Position numbers and translations under genes: made by a program
The notes under the pieces: model-generated
Told to the model about the DNA's origin: nothing
Database searches by the model: none
What the model saw: the letters and a program-made list of their open reading frames with translations, nothing else
Source of the DNA: Dyadobacter sp.
Lineage (GTDB): Bacteria; Bacteroidota; Bacteroidia; Cytophagales; Spirosomataceae
Direction: 5' to 3'
DNA length: 64,000 nucleotides
NCBI RefSeq assembly: GCF_017744695.1
Contig: NZ_JAGIAS010000007.1
Location: 371,395-435,394, forward strand
Part shown: positions 16,287 to 26,600 of the stretch, in pieces
Position numbering within the stretch: position 1 is the first letter of the stretch
Layout: each line of letters begins with the position of its first letter

Positions 16287-16646
16287 CTAACTAATGGAGA
16301 TATTCGAAACCGGGCTGTTTAAACTGGCAGTTTTCTTCTTTTTAGATTTGCTTTCTGCCTGCATTTGCGCCGTTTCGGCTTTCAAAATCTGTTCAATCGT
16401 CTCGAACTTAATAATAGGTGCCTTTCCAACGAGCAATGCGAGCTCAATCAGTTTTGAAATGGTAAAATTGAAATTACCATTCAGAATCTGAGAGACGTAA
16501 GAGGGGGATACATTCAGCTTCTCGGCCACCTGCTTCTGGGTTAGATTGTTTTCCTTCATGTAGGTGTTGAGGAGGTTGAAAACCTGGATTTGCACTTTTG
16601 CGAGCCAGTAGCCGGTACCTCTCAAAATTTCCTCGCGTTCTGTCAT
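16287..16646 (-). CDS. XRE-family HTH antitoxin-like regulator
   Basis: A 119-residue protein with a Cro/CI-type helix-turn-helix at about residues 30-75: 'MKENNLTQKQVAEKLNVSPSYVSQILNGNFNFTISKLIELALLVG'. It has a Lys-rich tail (SKSKKKKTA). It follows the RelE/HigB-like gene on the same strand after 12 bases. This toxin-first order is typical of HigBA systems, so the protein is probably the antitoxin and autorepressor. Confidence 0.82.
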   Translation of the reverse strand: MTEREEILRGTGYWLAKVQIQVFNLLNTYMKENNLTQKQVAEKLNVSPSYVSQILNGNFNFTISKLIELALLVGKAPIIKFETIEQILKAETAQMQAESKSKKKKTASLNSPVSNISIS

Positions 16647-16658
16647 AAGTTCTCGTGG

Positions 16659-17051
16659 TTAAATTCCCTGTGAATGGATCTCCTTTAATAGTCGTTCCAG
16701 ATATTTAAAATCTGCTTTTTGGTCAGTCTTGCGCCCGCCAATTAAAATTACCCTTCCTGTTTTTTCCAGCTTGAATAGATAGAAGCGTAAGTGCTTACTT
16801 TTAGCCTCGTAAAGCTGATAAGGCAATTTGCCGAGCTTCAATTGGCGAAAAATCGTTTTAGGCAACGTTACAAGATTACATGAATCTTCAATGGTTGAAT
16901 AAATCTTTTCAATTTCAAAATTTAAGGTAGCATCGCGCCTCATGACTTTTTCAAATTCGTCGATTGGGCAAATCTGGTTAATAGCCAGCTTGAAAAGTTT
17001 AATTCTTGTCGATGATACTTTGCCCGACAACCGAATGCTGAACTTTGACAT
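16659..17051 (-). CDS. HigB/RelE-like toxin candidate
   Basis: About 130 residues from the ATG at 17051 (MSKFSIRLSGK...). The C-terminal half 'LYEAKSKHLRFYLFKLEKTGRVILIGGRKTDQKADFKYLERLLKEI' resembles the RelE/HigB beta-sheet core, where basic residues on neighbouring strands cut mRNA at the ribosome. The N-terminal 60 residues are not recognisable. The pairing with a downstream XRE gene supports a toxin-antitoxin role. An upstream ATG at 17081 would place the inverted repeat inside the coding region, so I prefer 17051. Confidence 0.6.
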   Translation of the reverse strand: MSKFSIRLSGKVSSTRIKLFKLAINQICPIDEFEKVMRRDATLNFEIEKIYSTIEDSCNLVTLPKTIFRQLKLGKLPYQLYEAKSKHLRFYLFKLEKTGRVILIGGRKTDQKADFKYLERLLKEIHSQGI

Positions 17052-17055
17052 AAAG

Positions 17056-17071
17056 TTAAGTTTTAACTTAA
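17056..17071. promoter_or_regulatory. inverted repeat at the start of the HigBA-like operon
   Basis: TTAAGTTTTAACTTAA has 7-base arms (TTAAGTT and AACTTAA) and a 2-base centre. It lies five bases before the toxin start codon chosen here, where an operator for the HTH antitoxin would be expected. A TTGACA hexamer follows on its upstream side on the minus strand. Confidence 0.45.
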
Positions 17072-17189
17072 TATTTGTCAAGCCTGAAATCAGGCCCGTT
17101 TCAGCATAAGGCGTTGTAGATAGCTGTATTAACCTAATGTTTAATCATCAATGAGCAACCGGTAGAGATAGATGTATGAACGGGATACC

Positions 17190-17230
17190 ATCCTTGCAGA
17201 TTTAACATCGAGCGTTAAATTTACAAGGAT
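17190..17230. repeat. long hairpin in the intergenic region
   Basis: Outer arms ATCCTTG/CAAGGAT and inner arms ATTTAAC/GTTAAAT, separated by a symmetric 3x3 internal loop, with a 7-base apical loop. It lies between the glutaminase-family gene and the HigBA-like pair, both on the minus strand. No T-run follows. It may end or process the glutaminase transcript only if read-through exists; its function is unknown. Confidence 0.4.
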
Positions 17231-17305
17231 GATATCAAGACAAAGGGCCAGAAATCGCCATACCCGACAATCCCTGACCCCCTGACTAGATGACTAAGCA
17301 AGCGC

Positions 17306-19789
17306 CTACTTCCACCTCTCCCCAAGTACCTTCATCCAATACCCCCCAACCACAGACCGGGCGCGGAAACCGACGGACTTACCATTCGTAGTCTCATGCC
17401 AGTCCGAAAGTGGAATGCGGTCGGTAGTACCATTGGCATACTTATAAACGGGCTGAATCAATGCCTGGAAATCCTCCGGTTTTTCAGCCAACGTGGCGGT
17501 CCATACAATCCAGTCGGATTTGGTGTAGGTTTTGCGGCTGTCGAGCGGGAGGCCGAAAGGTTGCTGTTTGGTGAGGTAGTAGGCGATTTCTTTTTGGGCG
17601 ACGGCTTTTGGGAACAGGTTCAGGCCGAGGAGCTTGTCCCAGACGAGGTTGTATTTTTGGCTCCATGTGCCTTTTTTGTCGAAAGTCAATGCGTAGTGAT
17701 CGCCGTCGGCGGCCATTTGCACCCATTTCTGAGCGAAGTCTTTGGTTAATGCGGTTACTTCGGCGGCTTCTTTCGATTCGCCGAGTTGCTCGGCGAGTTT
17801 GGCGTAGGCGGCCAGACCCATGATGGCTTTGATGGACAGGTTGGTGTTATGCGCCAAATGTCCCGCGAAGTCGTCGGTGCAAAGCTGGTTGGCAGGGTCG
17901 AAGCCTTCTTTTTTCAAGTAGTTGGCCCAGGTGCTGAGGGTTTTCCAATGCTTTTTGGCATAATCGGTGTTGCCTTCGGCTTTCGTGATGGCGTAGGTGA
18001 GGATCAGCATGTTGCCGGATTCTTCCACGGGCATGTCCTCGCCGTAGGTTTGTCCGTTCGCGAGCGGGTAGGTGCCTACGTCGTGCGCGGCGAAAGGTTT
18101 GGTCCATTTACCGCTTTCCGAATAATGGAAAATAGGTCCCATCATGCCTTTGAGCAGCGTCGGGTTATAAAGCAGGAACAATGGCGCCGATGGATAAGTG
18201 ATATCGACCGTTCCGATGGAGCCGTTGCTGAAATTTTCTTTGGAGAAAAACAATGGCGTGCCGGTCGGGTCGGCGACGAGTTTGTGTGCGGAAATAGCCT
18301 GACGGTACGCGAGCACGCAGAGCTCGGCATATTGTTTGCCGCCTGCATGGAGTGCGTCGTCGTAAATGGCTTTGTCGGTATCGTCGCAGGTTTGGAGGAT
18401 TTTGGTGAAATCGGCTTCGGCACTTTTTAGCTCGCCGGCGATGGTTTGGTTGCCATCCTTGTTCCACCACGGCCGCAGGTTTTGGCCGAAATATTGTACG
18501 GAGTAGCCGTCGTCATAAGCCAGCATTGCATGTACCGATTTCATTTCCGCACCCACTTTTCCCGCATTCAATATCAGCCCCATTGATTTGCTATCCGCCG
18601 GAGCCTCCCCGGCCTGGTCGCCGCTTAACGAGCCTTTGGAAGCAAATTCTTTAATGATATCGGTCGGAGCGCCGATTGCAGCGCCTTTTACCGTGCCTTG
18701 CGGCGCGGCCAGATAGGTCTGCCCCCAGTCAATGCGCACGTCGTCACCTTTTCTGGCCAGGAGGTTTTGGACTGAATTGGCAAGGGATAATGTAGTTAGT
18801 CCGTCCTGGTTGGCCTTTGTGCCGACTACCGACTGGGTGTTGTCGTGGGTAGCCCAAAGTCCCGATATGGCATTCAGAATGCTCACATCATGCTGCTTAC
18901 CGTCGGCGGATTTTACTTCATATATCACATAATTCACCGGACGCGAGAGCAGCACCAAATCCCGCATGATCAATGGTGCCACGAAACGGACCGTAAGCTG
19001 TACCGGTCCCGCGTCGAAGCGGTAAACGGACTGCGTAGCCTTCATTTCAAAGCCAGTCTGCTTTGCTAATGCCACGGCGTCGGCACCTTTCGGTGTGATT
19101 TCGTCGGCCAGGCCAATATCGATGTAACCCGGCCCGGCGCCATTCTTCACATAGGCTGCTAATGTATTTTTGCCCTTTTTTAAAGCCTTTGCAGCGGCGG
19201 GACTGATCGGCTTGAACTCATAGTCGCTCGTAAAGCAGGGAGCACAGTCGTAGGCGGGAACGCCATTGATGAACACCTGCACATCGTCGTCGTGGAAGAT
19301 ATTCAGGACAGGCTTCTCAAAATCGACATTTGTGAGGTTAAAATCGCGCCGGTACCAGAGCTCCTTCGGGAATTCGGTGCCGCCTTTGAGCATCGCGTCA
19401 TTGCGCTCGTGCGTACCGAATGGCGCAGGGCCTTGCTTCCAGGTGCTGATGTTATATCCTTCTTTGAACCACCATTCCGGATCGGGTTTGGTGACGGTGA
19501 ATTTGGCGGTGTAGGCTTCCTGTTTGGCAGTCGGCAGAATGGTCTTCATCTCAGCCGTGGCGGCGCCCATAAAGCGGCAGGCTTTGCCGTCGACACGGAT
19601 GAGACCGTCCATCGGATGTGGCTTGCCGGTCCAATGTTTGGTGATGGAGCCTGTAAGCTGGTCGCCGAACGACCACACGCTGGTGTAGGGATCAATGGTG
19701 ACGAGGGGTGTGGCCGGTGGCCGCACGGATTGTGCAAAAATCGTTGAGGTAGTGAGAAGCGTCAGCGCGGTAAGCCAGCGTTTGAGCAT
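17306..19789 (-). CDS. glutaminase family protein (DUF4964/DUF5127/DUF4965/DUF1793)
   Basis: Exported protein of 827 residues with a signal peptide (MLKRWLTALTLLTTSTIFAQ). Domain order follows the glutaminase A-like family: DUF4964 at the N-terminus (RPPATPLVTIDPYTSVWSFGDQLTG), a galactose-binding-like beta insert (residues about 125-230), DUF5127, then the helical DUF4965/DUF1793 part with 'DAGPVQLTVRFVAPL', 'HDVGTYPLANGQTYGEDMPVEESGNMLIL' and 'LPLDSRKTYTKSDWIVWTATL'. The family includes fungal glutaminases, but many bacterial members may act on glycans, so the substrate is open. It works in the periplasm or outside the cell. Confidence 0.85.
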   Translation of the reverse strand: MLKRWLTALTLLTTSTIFAQSVRPPATPLVTIDPYTSVWSFGDQLTGSITKHWTGKPHPMDGLIRVDGKACRFMGAATAEMKTILPTAKQEAYTAKFTVTKPDPEWWFKEGYNISTWKQGPAPFGTHERNDAMLKGGTEFPKELWYRRDFNLTNVDFEKPVLNIFHDDDVQVFINGVPAYDCAPCFTSDYEFKPISPAAAKALKKGKNTLAAYVKNGAGPGYIDIGLADEITPKGADAVALAKQTGFEMKATQSVYRFDAGPVQLTVRFVAPLIMRDLVLLSRPVNYVIYEVKSADGKQHDVSILNAISGLWATHDNTQSVVGTKANQDGLTTLSLANSVQNLLARKGDDVRIDWGQTYLAAPQGTVKGAAIGAPTDIIKEFASKGSLSGDQAGEAPADSKSMGLILNAGKVGAEMKSVHAMLAYDDGYSVQYFGQNLRPWWNKDGNQTIAGELKSAEADFTKILQTCDDTDKAIYDDALHAGGKQYAELCVLAYRQAISAHKLVADPTGTPLFFSKENFSNGSIGTVDITYPSAPLFLLYNPTLLKGMMGPIFHYSESGKWTKPFAAHDVGTYPLANGQTYGEDMPVEESGNMLILTYAITKAEGNTDYAKKHWKTLSTWANYLKKEGFDPANQLCTDDFAGHLAHNTNLSIKAIMGLAAYAKLAEQLGESKEAAEVTALTKDFAQKWVQMAADGDHYALTFDKKGTWSQKYNLVWDKLLGLNLFPKAVAQKEIAYYLTKQQPFGLPLDSRKTYTKSDWIVWTATLAEKPEDFQALIQPVYKYANGTTDRIPLSDWHETTNGKSVGFRARSVVGGYWMKVLGERWK

Positions 19790-19815
19790 AGTTTCGGTCG
19801 GTTTTGTGAGTGAGC

Positions 19816-19833
19816 CCGGGACTTCAGTCCCGG
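19816..19833. repeat. REP-like palindrome with GACTTCAGTC core
   Basis: CCGGGACTTCAGTCCCGG has 8-base arms and a TC centre. It lies between dsbD and the glutaminase gene. The GACTTCAGTC core is shared with the palindromes at 31710 and 32388 that flank the REP-associated transposase, so this is probably a dispersed member of the same family. Confidence 0.6.
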
Positions 19834-19841
19834 AGTTGGAA

Positions 19842-19864
19842 TATCCCCGTAATGATAGGGGATA
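19842..19864. terminator. hairpin after dsbD
   Basis: TATCCCC and GGGGATA, a perfect 7-bp stem with a 9-base loop, 26 bases beyond the dsbD stop codon. No T-run follows, so it is at best a weak terminator or a transcript-end stabiliser. Confidence 0.4.
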
Positions 19865-19889
19865 AGTTCATTAATGAACAGTCCGACAC

Positions 19890-22013
19890 TTATTTCTTCA
19901 AAAACGCTGCCTTCCCGCTATCCAAAAACGCCGCGAACTTGGCCGGGTCGAGATCGTAGTTTTTAGGTTGAACCAGCAAATTTCCTTCGTGATCGACCAG
20001 GCAGTAATGCGGCTGGGCGTTGTTGTTATATTTCACAATTTGCAGGTCGGCATTCTGGGCACCGATGGTTTTCTTCACCTTGTTATCATATTTGGAAGTG
20101 TACCATTGGGCTTCGGGAAGCTCCGTTTTGTCATCGACATACAGGGCGACGATCACATAATCATTATTCAGGCGTTGCAGCACGGCCGGATCGACCCATA
20201 CGCGGGCTTCCATTTCGCGGCAGTTTACGCAGCCGTGGCCGGTGAAGTCGATGAAAACCGGTTTATTGACCTTTTTGGCGTAGGCCAATGCTTCCTGGTA
20301 ATCGAAGAAACCTTCGAGTTCGTGGGGTAAATGGAAAAGGTCGGCATATTTGCGGGCCTCACCGGAAAGGGTTGATGAAGCGGCCCCTGTGCTTCTTTTG
20401 TTTAAATCAAAATCCAATGTCGATTGCGGAGGCAAATAGCCGGCCAATGCTTTGAGCGGCGCGCCCCACATGCCCGGGATCATGTACACGACGAATGTAA
20501 ATGTAACGATCGCCAGAAGCAGTCTTGGAACACTCACTTTTTCAACAGGCGAATCATGCGGTGTGCGGATCTTACCTAATAAATAGAAGCCGAGCAATGC
20601 AAAAATGACGATCCAGAATGCGAGGTAAACTTCACGATCGAGCAAATGCCAGTGGTAAACCTGATCGGCAATGCTGAAAAATTTCAACGCGAGCGCTAGT
20701 TCAAGGAAGCCTAGCACCACTTTCACGGTATTCAGCCAGCCGCCGGATTTGGGCAGTGATTTCAGCCATTGCGGGAACAATGCGAAAGAAGTGAATGGAA
20801 TCGCGAATGCAGCCGAAAATGCCGCCATACCCACAATCGGTTTTACGACTTCACCACCCGCGGAGGCTACGAGCAGGCTGCCGACGATCGGCCCGGTGCA
20901 GGAGAATGACACGAGTACCAATGTGAAAGCCATAAAGAAAACCCCCGCATAGCCACCCTGATCGGCTTTCTGGTCCATTTTATTTACAAACCCGCTCGGC
21001 AGCACGATCTCGAAAAGACCGAGGAACGATAAACCAAACGTAATGAAGATCGCGAAAAACAACAGGTTAGGCAGCCAGTGCGTGCTGAGGAAGTTGGCAA
21101 ATGCGGGCCCGTTCAGCCGCGAAACGACGGTACCTATTAATGTATAGATCAGGATAATGGATATACCGTAAACAAATGCTTTGAATTTGCCCCTTTCCTG
21201 GTTCGTGAAAAAGCTCACGGTCATCGGGATGATCGGGAAAACGCAGGGGGTTAGCAATGCGAGCAGGCCCGAAAGGAATGCGGCCAATGCGAAGCCCAGC
21301 AATGAGCCGTTGGTAGCAGGTGTTTCGGCGGTTGTCGAAGCACTGGCGGTTGGGTTGGCAGAAATTTCCGTCGCACCCGCTTTTGTAGTAGCGTTGTCCG
21401 TACTGGCGGGGATGTCGCCTGCTGAAACTGCCACGGCGGTGTCGGTGGCTGGTGCGGTGATAGGCGCTACTGCCGGTTTGTCGGCGGGCGTTGTGGTGCC
21501 TACATTAGGTTGCTCACTTGCGGAGCTTGTGGCGGAGGCTACTTTTAATCCTTTGAATTCAAAATCTTCACCGCCCGGAATGCACAGGCCGCTCACGTGG
21601 CTGCAAGTCTGGTATTCGGAAGTCCCTTTGATAACCGGATTGTCGGCCAGGATCTTGACAGTTTGCTTGAAAACACCTTTCCCTTCGAAATAGCGGACAT
21701 TACCCTGCCACACTTCCTCATACTTCGTCTTCGGGTTCTGCGGTTTCAGTTTGCCGACGGTTTCGAAGGTATTGTTCTTTTCAAAAGTAAATGTAGTCAG
21801 CATCGGGCCCAGGTCCGGATCGAAATCCGACGAGTACATGTACCAGTCTTTGTCGATGGTTGCAGTAAAAATCAGGTCCACAGTCTCACCCTTTTTGACT
21901 TCCGGTTTGGAAAATGAATAGGTCCAGTGGGCTTTGGCCTTCTGGACTTGCGCCTGCGCGAAGCTGGCCACGAAAAGGAAAAAGGTGAAAATGAGTATGA
22001 TACCGCGTTTCAT
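19890..22013 (-). CDS. dsbD: protein-disulfide reductase DsbD
   Basis: Inner-membrane protein that carries electrons from cytoplasmic thioredoxin to periplasmic thiol proteins. The start MKRGIILIFTFFLFVASFAQAQ (ATG at 22013) is a signal peptide. The N-terminal alpha domain has a Cys pair in 'YQTCSHVSGLCIPG'. A Thr/Ala-rich linker follows. The eight-helix CcdA-like domain has 'LLTPCVFPIIPMTVSFF' and 'SFSCTGPIVGSLLVASAGGE' with the two redox Cys. The C-terminal thioredoxin domain has 'FTGHGCVNCREMEARVW' (CVNC). All three Cys pairs are present, so it should be functional. Confidence 0.94.
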   Translation of the reverse strand: MKRGIILIFTFFLFVASFAQAQVQKAKAHWTYSFSKPEVKKGETVDLIFTATIDKDWYMYSSDFDPDLGPMLTTFTFEKNNTFETVGKLKPQNPKTKYEEVWQGNVRYFEGKGVFKQTVKILADNPVIKGTSEYQTCSHVSGLCIPGGEDFEFKGLKVASATSSASEQPNVGTTTPADKPAVAPITAPATDTAVAVSAGDIPASTDNATTKAGATEISANPTASASTTAETPATNGSLLGFALAAFLSGLLALLTPCVFPIIPMTVSFFTNQERGKFKAFVYGISIILIYTLIGTVVSRLNGPAFANFLSTHWLPNLLFFAIFITFGLSFLGLFEIVLPSGFVNKMDQKADQGGYAGVFFMAFTLVLVSFSCTGPIVGSLLVASAGGEVVKPIVGMAAFSAAFAIPFTSFALFPQWLKSLPKSGGWLNTVKVVLGFLELALALKFFSIADQVYHWHLLDREVYLAFWIVIFALLGFYLLGKIRTPHDSPVEKVSVPRLLLAIVTFTFVVYMIPGMWGAPLKALAGYLPPQSTLDFDLNKRSTGAASSTLSGEARKYADLFHLPHELEGFFDYQEALAYAKKVNKPVFIDFTGHGCVNCREMEARVWVDPAVLQRLNNDYVIVALYVDDKTELPEAQWYTSKYDNKVKKTIGAQNADLQIVKYNNNAQPHYCLVDHEGNLLVQPKNYDLDPAKFAAFLDSGKAAFLKK

Positions 22014-22165
22014 GTCGATGTATGGGGTAATGGCTTGGGCCGGGATATTGCTGGCGAACGTCCCGGCGATCAATCTACAATTTTGATAGAGCTTTCTAAA
22101 CCAACGTAATTTTCACAAAAAAATTCATCATTTGAAATTCCCTTTTCCCCGATTCGCGTTTCTGC

Positions 22166-22173
22166 TACCTTTG
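22166..22173 (+). promoter_or_regulatory. -7 box of the argB promoter
   Basis: TACCTTTG, an exact TAnnTTTG, 35 bases before the argB ATG. No TTG is seen at the standard -33 distance. Confidence 0.55.
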
Positions 22174-22208
22174 TCGCCTCAAATCCAGCTAAGTTAACAG
22201 TTATTAAC

Positions 22209-22997
22209 ATGTCCCAGACCTTATACGTAGTCAAGATCGGCGGTAATGTGATCGATAATCCCGAAGCATGTGCCCGTTTCCTGAAAGCCTTTGCGCAGCT
22301 CGATGCACCCAAAATCCTTGTTCACGGCGGCGGAAAGGTAGCCACACAGGTTGCCGCGAAGTTGCAGATCGAAACGCAGATGGTCGACGGCCGCCGCATT
22401 ACCGACCAACCGATGCTGGACGTGGTGACGATGGTGTACGGTGGCCTGGTCAACAAAAACCTCGTGGCACAACTCCAAGCCGAAGGCTGCAATGCCATAG
22501 GTCTCACCGGTGCCGACGGGGGCATTATCCGCTCAGTGAAGCGCCCGGTCAAAACGATCGACTACGGTTTTGTGGGCGATATCGAAGCTGTGAATGGAGG
22601 ACAGATCCATGCAATACTTTCCAGCGGACTCACGCCGATTATCGCGCCGCTGACATACAGCGCCGAAGGTCTGCTGCTCAATACGAATGCCGATACCATG
22701 GCTTCGGCAACAGCCGTAGCGATGTCGGAGGCATTTAATGTGAACCTTATTTATTGTTTCGAGAAGAAAGGCGTGCTTTCCGACCCCGACGATGATGATG
22801 CGGTGATCAGCAAATTGGTTCCGGGTACCTACGAAGAATATAAATCAACCGGTGCTATTAATAAAGGTATGATCCCCAAGCTCGACAACGCGTTTGCGGC
22901 ATTGCATTCGGGTGTGAAGCAGGTGACCATCTGCCATGCGGATGAACTCGGGAACGCCGTTTCCGGCGGGGCGGGGACTGCGATCGTGCTCGCTTAG
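22209..22997 (+). CDS. argB: acetylglutamate kinase
   Basis: Phosphorylates N-acetylglutamate in the second step of arginine synthesis (cytoplasm). The protein has 262 residues of the amino-acid-kinase fold. It opens 'LYVVKIGGNVIDNPEACARFL' with the Lys-Ile-Gly-Gly substrate loop. 'KILVHGGGKVATQVAAKL', 'VDGRRITDQPMLDVVTMVYGGLVNKNLVAQL', 'NTNADTMASATAVAM' and 'INKGMIPKLDNAFAALHSGVKQVTICHA' are all typical. It stands alone here; argH is about 8 kb away on the other strand, so the pathway is split in this genome. Confidence 0.96.
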   Translation: MSQTLYVVKIGGNVIDNPEACARFLKAFAQLDAPKILVHGGGKVATQVAAKLQIETQMVDGRRITDQPMLDVVTMVYGGLVNKNLVAQLQAEGCNAIGLTGADGGIIRSVKRPVKTIDYGFVGDIEAVNGGQIHAILSSGLTPIIAPLTYSAEGLLLNTNADTMASATAVAMSEAFNVNLIYCFEKKGVLSDPDDDDAVISKLVPGTYEEYKSTGAINKGMIPKLDNAFAALHSGVKQVTICHADELGNAVSGGAGTAIVLA

Positions 22998-23693
22998 AGA
23001 TTGCCCAAACCCCTCAATCGATAGCGGGTTGATTTAGGGGTTACTTTTGACATAATGTCTTTCGCCGACTAATTTCTCTGTCAAGGCTGCGTATACTCAT
23101 AGACGTTTCGATTCACCGCCCGGTGAATAGATGACGATGTCAATATCCGAATAATTATGGTTGATATTTTGTCAATATTAAATGCGCTGGGAAAGGCACT
23201 CGGTGGTTCAGGTCAGTTCAGCAAATTAATTTTATTAAAAGCGGTTACATACAAATAATATGTAACTAAGGGCGCTCCGATACCAAATACTCTATCCTAT
23301 TTGTTGACTATTTATTAATTTTTTTTAATAAATCTTGCTGAGTTTGTTAATAATATATTTATATTTGACATCCGAATATTACGGTAGTGTGAAGCCCTTT
23401 GACGCCGCCGGCACGTCCGGACTAATAAAGAAGAAAATGACCCGGTTAAACCATCTAAAATTCATTTAAGGGACTGTATGACAAAACTAAAAATCTACTA
23501 TTAATCCTTCTCGAACCCGCCCGACGTGGTCCCTGGACGTATCCATACCCCGAAGGCAAAAAAGTCCACTCGCACAGTTGGCAATCTGTCGAACGTGTAT
23601 GTATTAGTAAAAAAATTAATAAATGCACGATATTATACTAAATAATATTAAAATTGTATCCATTTTAATACCTTAATTAATCTAGCTTAACTC
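22998..23693. other. 696-base intergenic region before the SusC gene
   Basis: No convincing gene was found. The first part, after argB, contains the loose inverted pair AACCCCTC / GGGGTT, possibly a weak terminator. The middle is AT-rich. A TAnnTTTG box lies at 23360, and the remaining 330 bases would be the SusC leader. That leader holds several short GC-rich pairs (around GTCCGGAC at 23416 and ACGTGGTCC...GGACGT at 23524), but no single convincing fold. Confidence 0.5.
23335..23367 (+). promoter_or_regulatory. promoter of the SusC/SusD operon
   Basis: TTG at 23335-23337 and TATATTTG at 23360-23367, with a 22-base spacer, in a very AT-rich stretch. It implies a leader of more than 300 bases before susC. 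Confidence 0.5.
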
Positions 23694-26600
23694 ATGGGAA
23701 AAAATCTACTAAGACTTATCGTCATGTTGCTGATGGTAAGCGCCCCGGTTCTCGCTCAAACGATCACCGGAAAAGTAACCAGCGGGTCTGACGGCGCCAC
23801 GTTGCCCGGCGTATCCGTTCTGGTAAAAGGTACCACCACCGGTACGACCACCGATGCCGATGGTACTTATAGCGTTGCCGCATCAGGCAAGGCTACCCTC
23901 GTGTTTTCATACATTGGGTACAAAACCCAGGAAGTTGCGGTAGGCAACAGTAATGTACTGAACGTTACCCTGGTTGAAGATGCTTCCAATTTGCAGGAGG
24001 TAACAGTAACCGCGTTGGGTATCGCTAAAGAATCGCGTGCGCTGGGTTATGCTACTACAACGATCAAGAATGATGCGTTGATCAAAACGGCTTCTCCCAA
24101 CTTTGCAACAGCACTTTACGGTAAGGCTCCGGGTGTGACTATCAATGCAACACCTGGTGGAGCAACTTCCGGGGTGAGTATCAGTGTTCGCGGGTTCAAC
24201 TCTATCAATGGTAACACTCAGCCGTTGATCGTATTGGATGGTATCCCCATTCGTAATGGTGAGTCCCGCAATGGTGATTACTGGGGCGATCAGCGTATTC
24301 GCGGTAACGGTCTCCTTGACCTGAACCCGGCTGATATCGAAAATATTACTGTATTGAAAGGTGCTTCGGCAGCTGCATTGTACGGCTCGGAAGCGGTGAA
24401 CGGGGTGTTGCTCGTGACTTCCAAAACCGGCAAGGGGAAAAAAGGAATCGGGGTTGATTTCAGCGCAAGTTATAGCGTAGATAAAATTGCTTACCTGCCA
24501 CGTTACCAGGATGTAAGAGGTCCGGGTTACCTGAAAAACTATGTAGATGCGGGGCAGGATGAAAACGGCTTCATTTATTACGATACGGATGGAGACGGAA
24601 CCAAAGAAACCCGCGGCTTGCTGGGCGCGACTGTGAACTTCGGTCCTAAATTTGATGGCCAGCCTGTAATGGCATTCGACGGTAAAATCCGCCCTTATTC
24701 TCCATCAGGAAACAGCTATGCGGATTTGTTCCAGAACGCGAACAGCTCCAACATCAACCTTTCGGTGTCGAAAGCTACGGATAACTCTACCGTTCGTTTC
24801 TCTTTCACACGTCAGGACAATGGCATGATCAGCTACGATGCGAAAAACAGCAAGAACATTGCTAACCTGAACGCAAGCTTTAATGCGAACAAGAAGCTGA
24901 AAACCGATTTGATGGTGAACTACATCAACCAGAAAACGCACAACCGTCCGTTCAAAGTTGACCGTATGATCAACAACTTCACCGGTATGATGAACCGTTT
25001 CGAGTCTGCTGACTGGTATTTTGATAAATATCAAACCAGCCAGGGCTATAAATATGTAACGCAGTCATCCGGTAACCCAAGCTTGACACCGGCTGAAAAC
25101 ATCAAGTACAACGGTTTCAAGACTGACATCGCCGACTACGTTTGGAACACAAGAAAGAACACCGCTGACGAGTGGAGCGACCGCGTGATTGCGAGCATTA
25201 CGCAACACTGGCAAATCACCGACGAGTTGAAACTTCGTGGCCGTATCGGTACCGACTTCACTTCGGAGCGCTTGCAAAACAACAACGCTACTGAGAAACC
25301 ATTGGCATTCGGTTACACAGGTGGTTTCAGCATGGCCAACAACGTGTACAGAAACGTGTACGGTGAGGCTTTGGCGACTTACAACAAAAAGTTGACTGAC
25401 GATGTATCTATCGCTTTGATGGCAGGTTATAACGCCTACAAGCAAATGGATACCAAAATGAGCAACGGTACTGACGGCGGATTGAGCACTGAGAACTTCT
25501 TTGACCTTTCGGCGTCTGTGAATAATGTTACAAGTTCAAGAGAACGTAACAATTGGACACGTGACGCGCTTATCGGAACGGCTCAATTTGACTATAAAGG
25601 AATATTCTTTATTGAAGGTACCATCCGTCGCGACCGTACGTCGACACTCGCTCCCGGAAACAACGCATTCGTTTATCCATCTGTGAACGCTTCTTACGTA
25701 TTTACCGACGGACTGAACCTGCCTTCTTTCTTTAGCTATGGTAAACTGCGCGGATCATGGGGTGAAGTGGGTAACTATCCTCCGACCTACGGCGCGAACG
25801 TAGCTTATAAGCAAGGTACGTTGAACGCTCAGCAAAATGGTGGCCAGTCGGTATTGTATACCTACATGGATCCAGCCTTTGGTAATGATAAAATCCGCCC
25901 TGAAAGAAAGCGTGAGTTTGAATTCGGTTTGGAGACTAAATTCTTCAACAACCGTATCGGCCTCGATATCGCTTATTATAATGCACAGATCGTCGACCAG
26001 ATCCTGCCTCTTACCATCGCATCTACAACAGGAGCCCGCTCCATTCTGGCTAACGTAGGAACGCTGAGAAACAAAGGTATTGAAGTGGCATTCAACGTTT
26101 CGCCAATCCAGGGTAAAACATTGAACGATTTCAACTGGGATCTGACTTTGAACCTTGCGAAAAACGTGAACAAAGTTGAGAAGCTCGCTAACAACTCTAC
26201 CGAGTTGCTCCACTCCGACCTGGATGGTAACGCAGCGCAGATTCGCTCAGTAGTAGGTCAGCCGATGGGTGATATTTACGCGCATGGCATACTTAAAAAT
26301 GAAAAAGGCCAGGCTGTTGTTGGTCCGAACGGTCTTTACCAATTGGACGGAGCAAACTGGATCAAGGTAGGTAACGCAATGCCAAAACTGACCGGTGGTT
26401 TGATCAACAGCTTCTCATGGAAAGGCTTCACGCTCGATGCGATTACCGACTTCCGTTTCGGTGGTTCGATCATGCCGACGGGTATCAACTGGATGACCTC
26501 ACGCGGTTTGACTAAGGAAAGCTTGAACTACATGGATGCAGAGCATGGCGGGATGAGTTACTATTTGGATAAGGATGGTAAAGGTATTCCTACCACAGCA

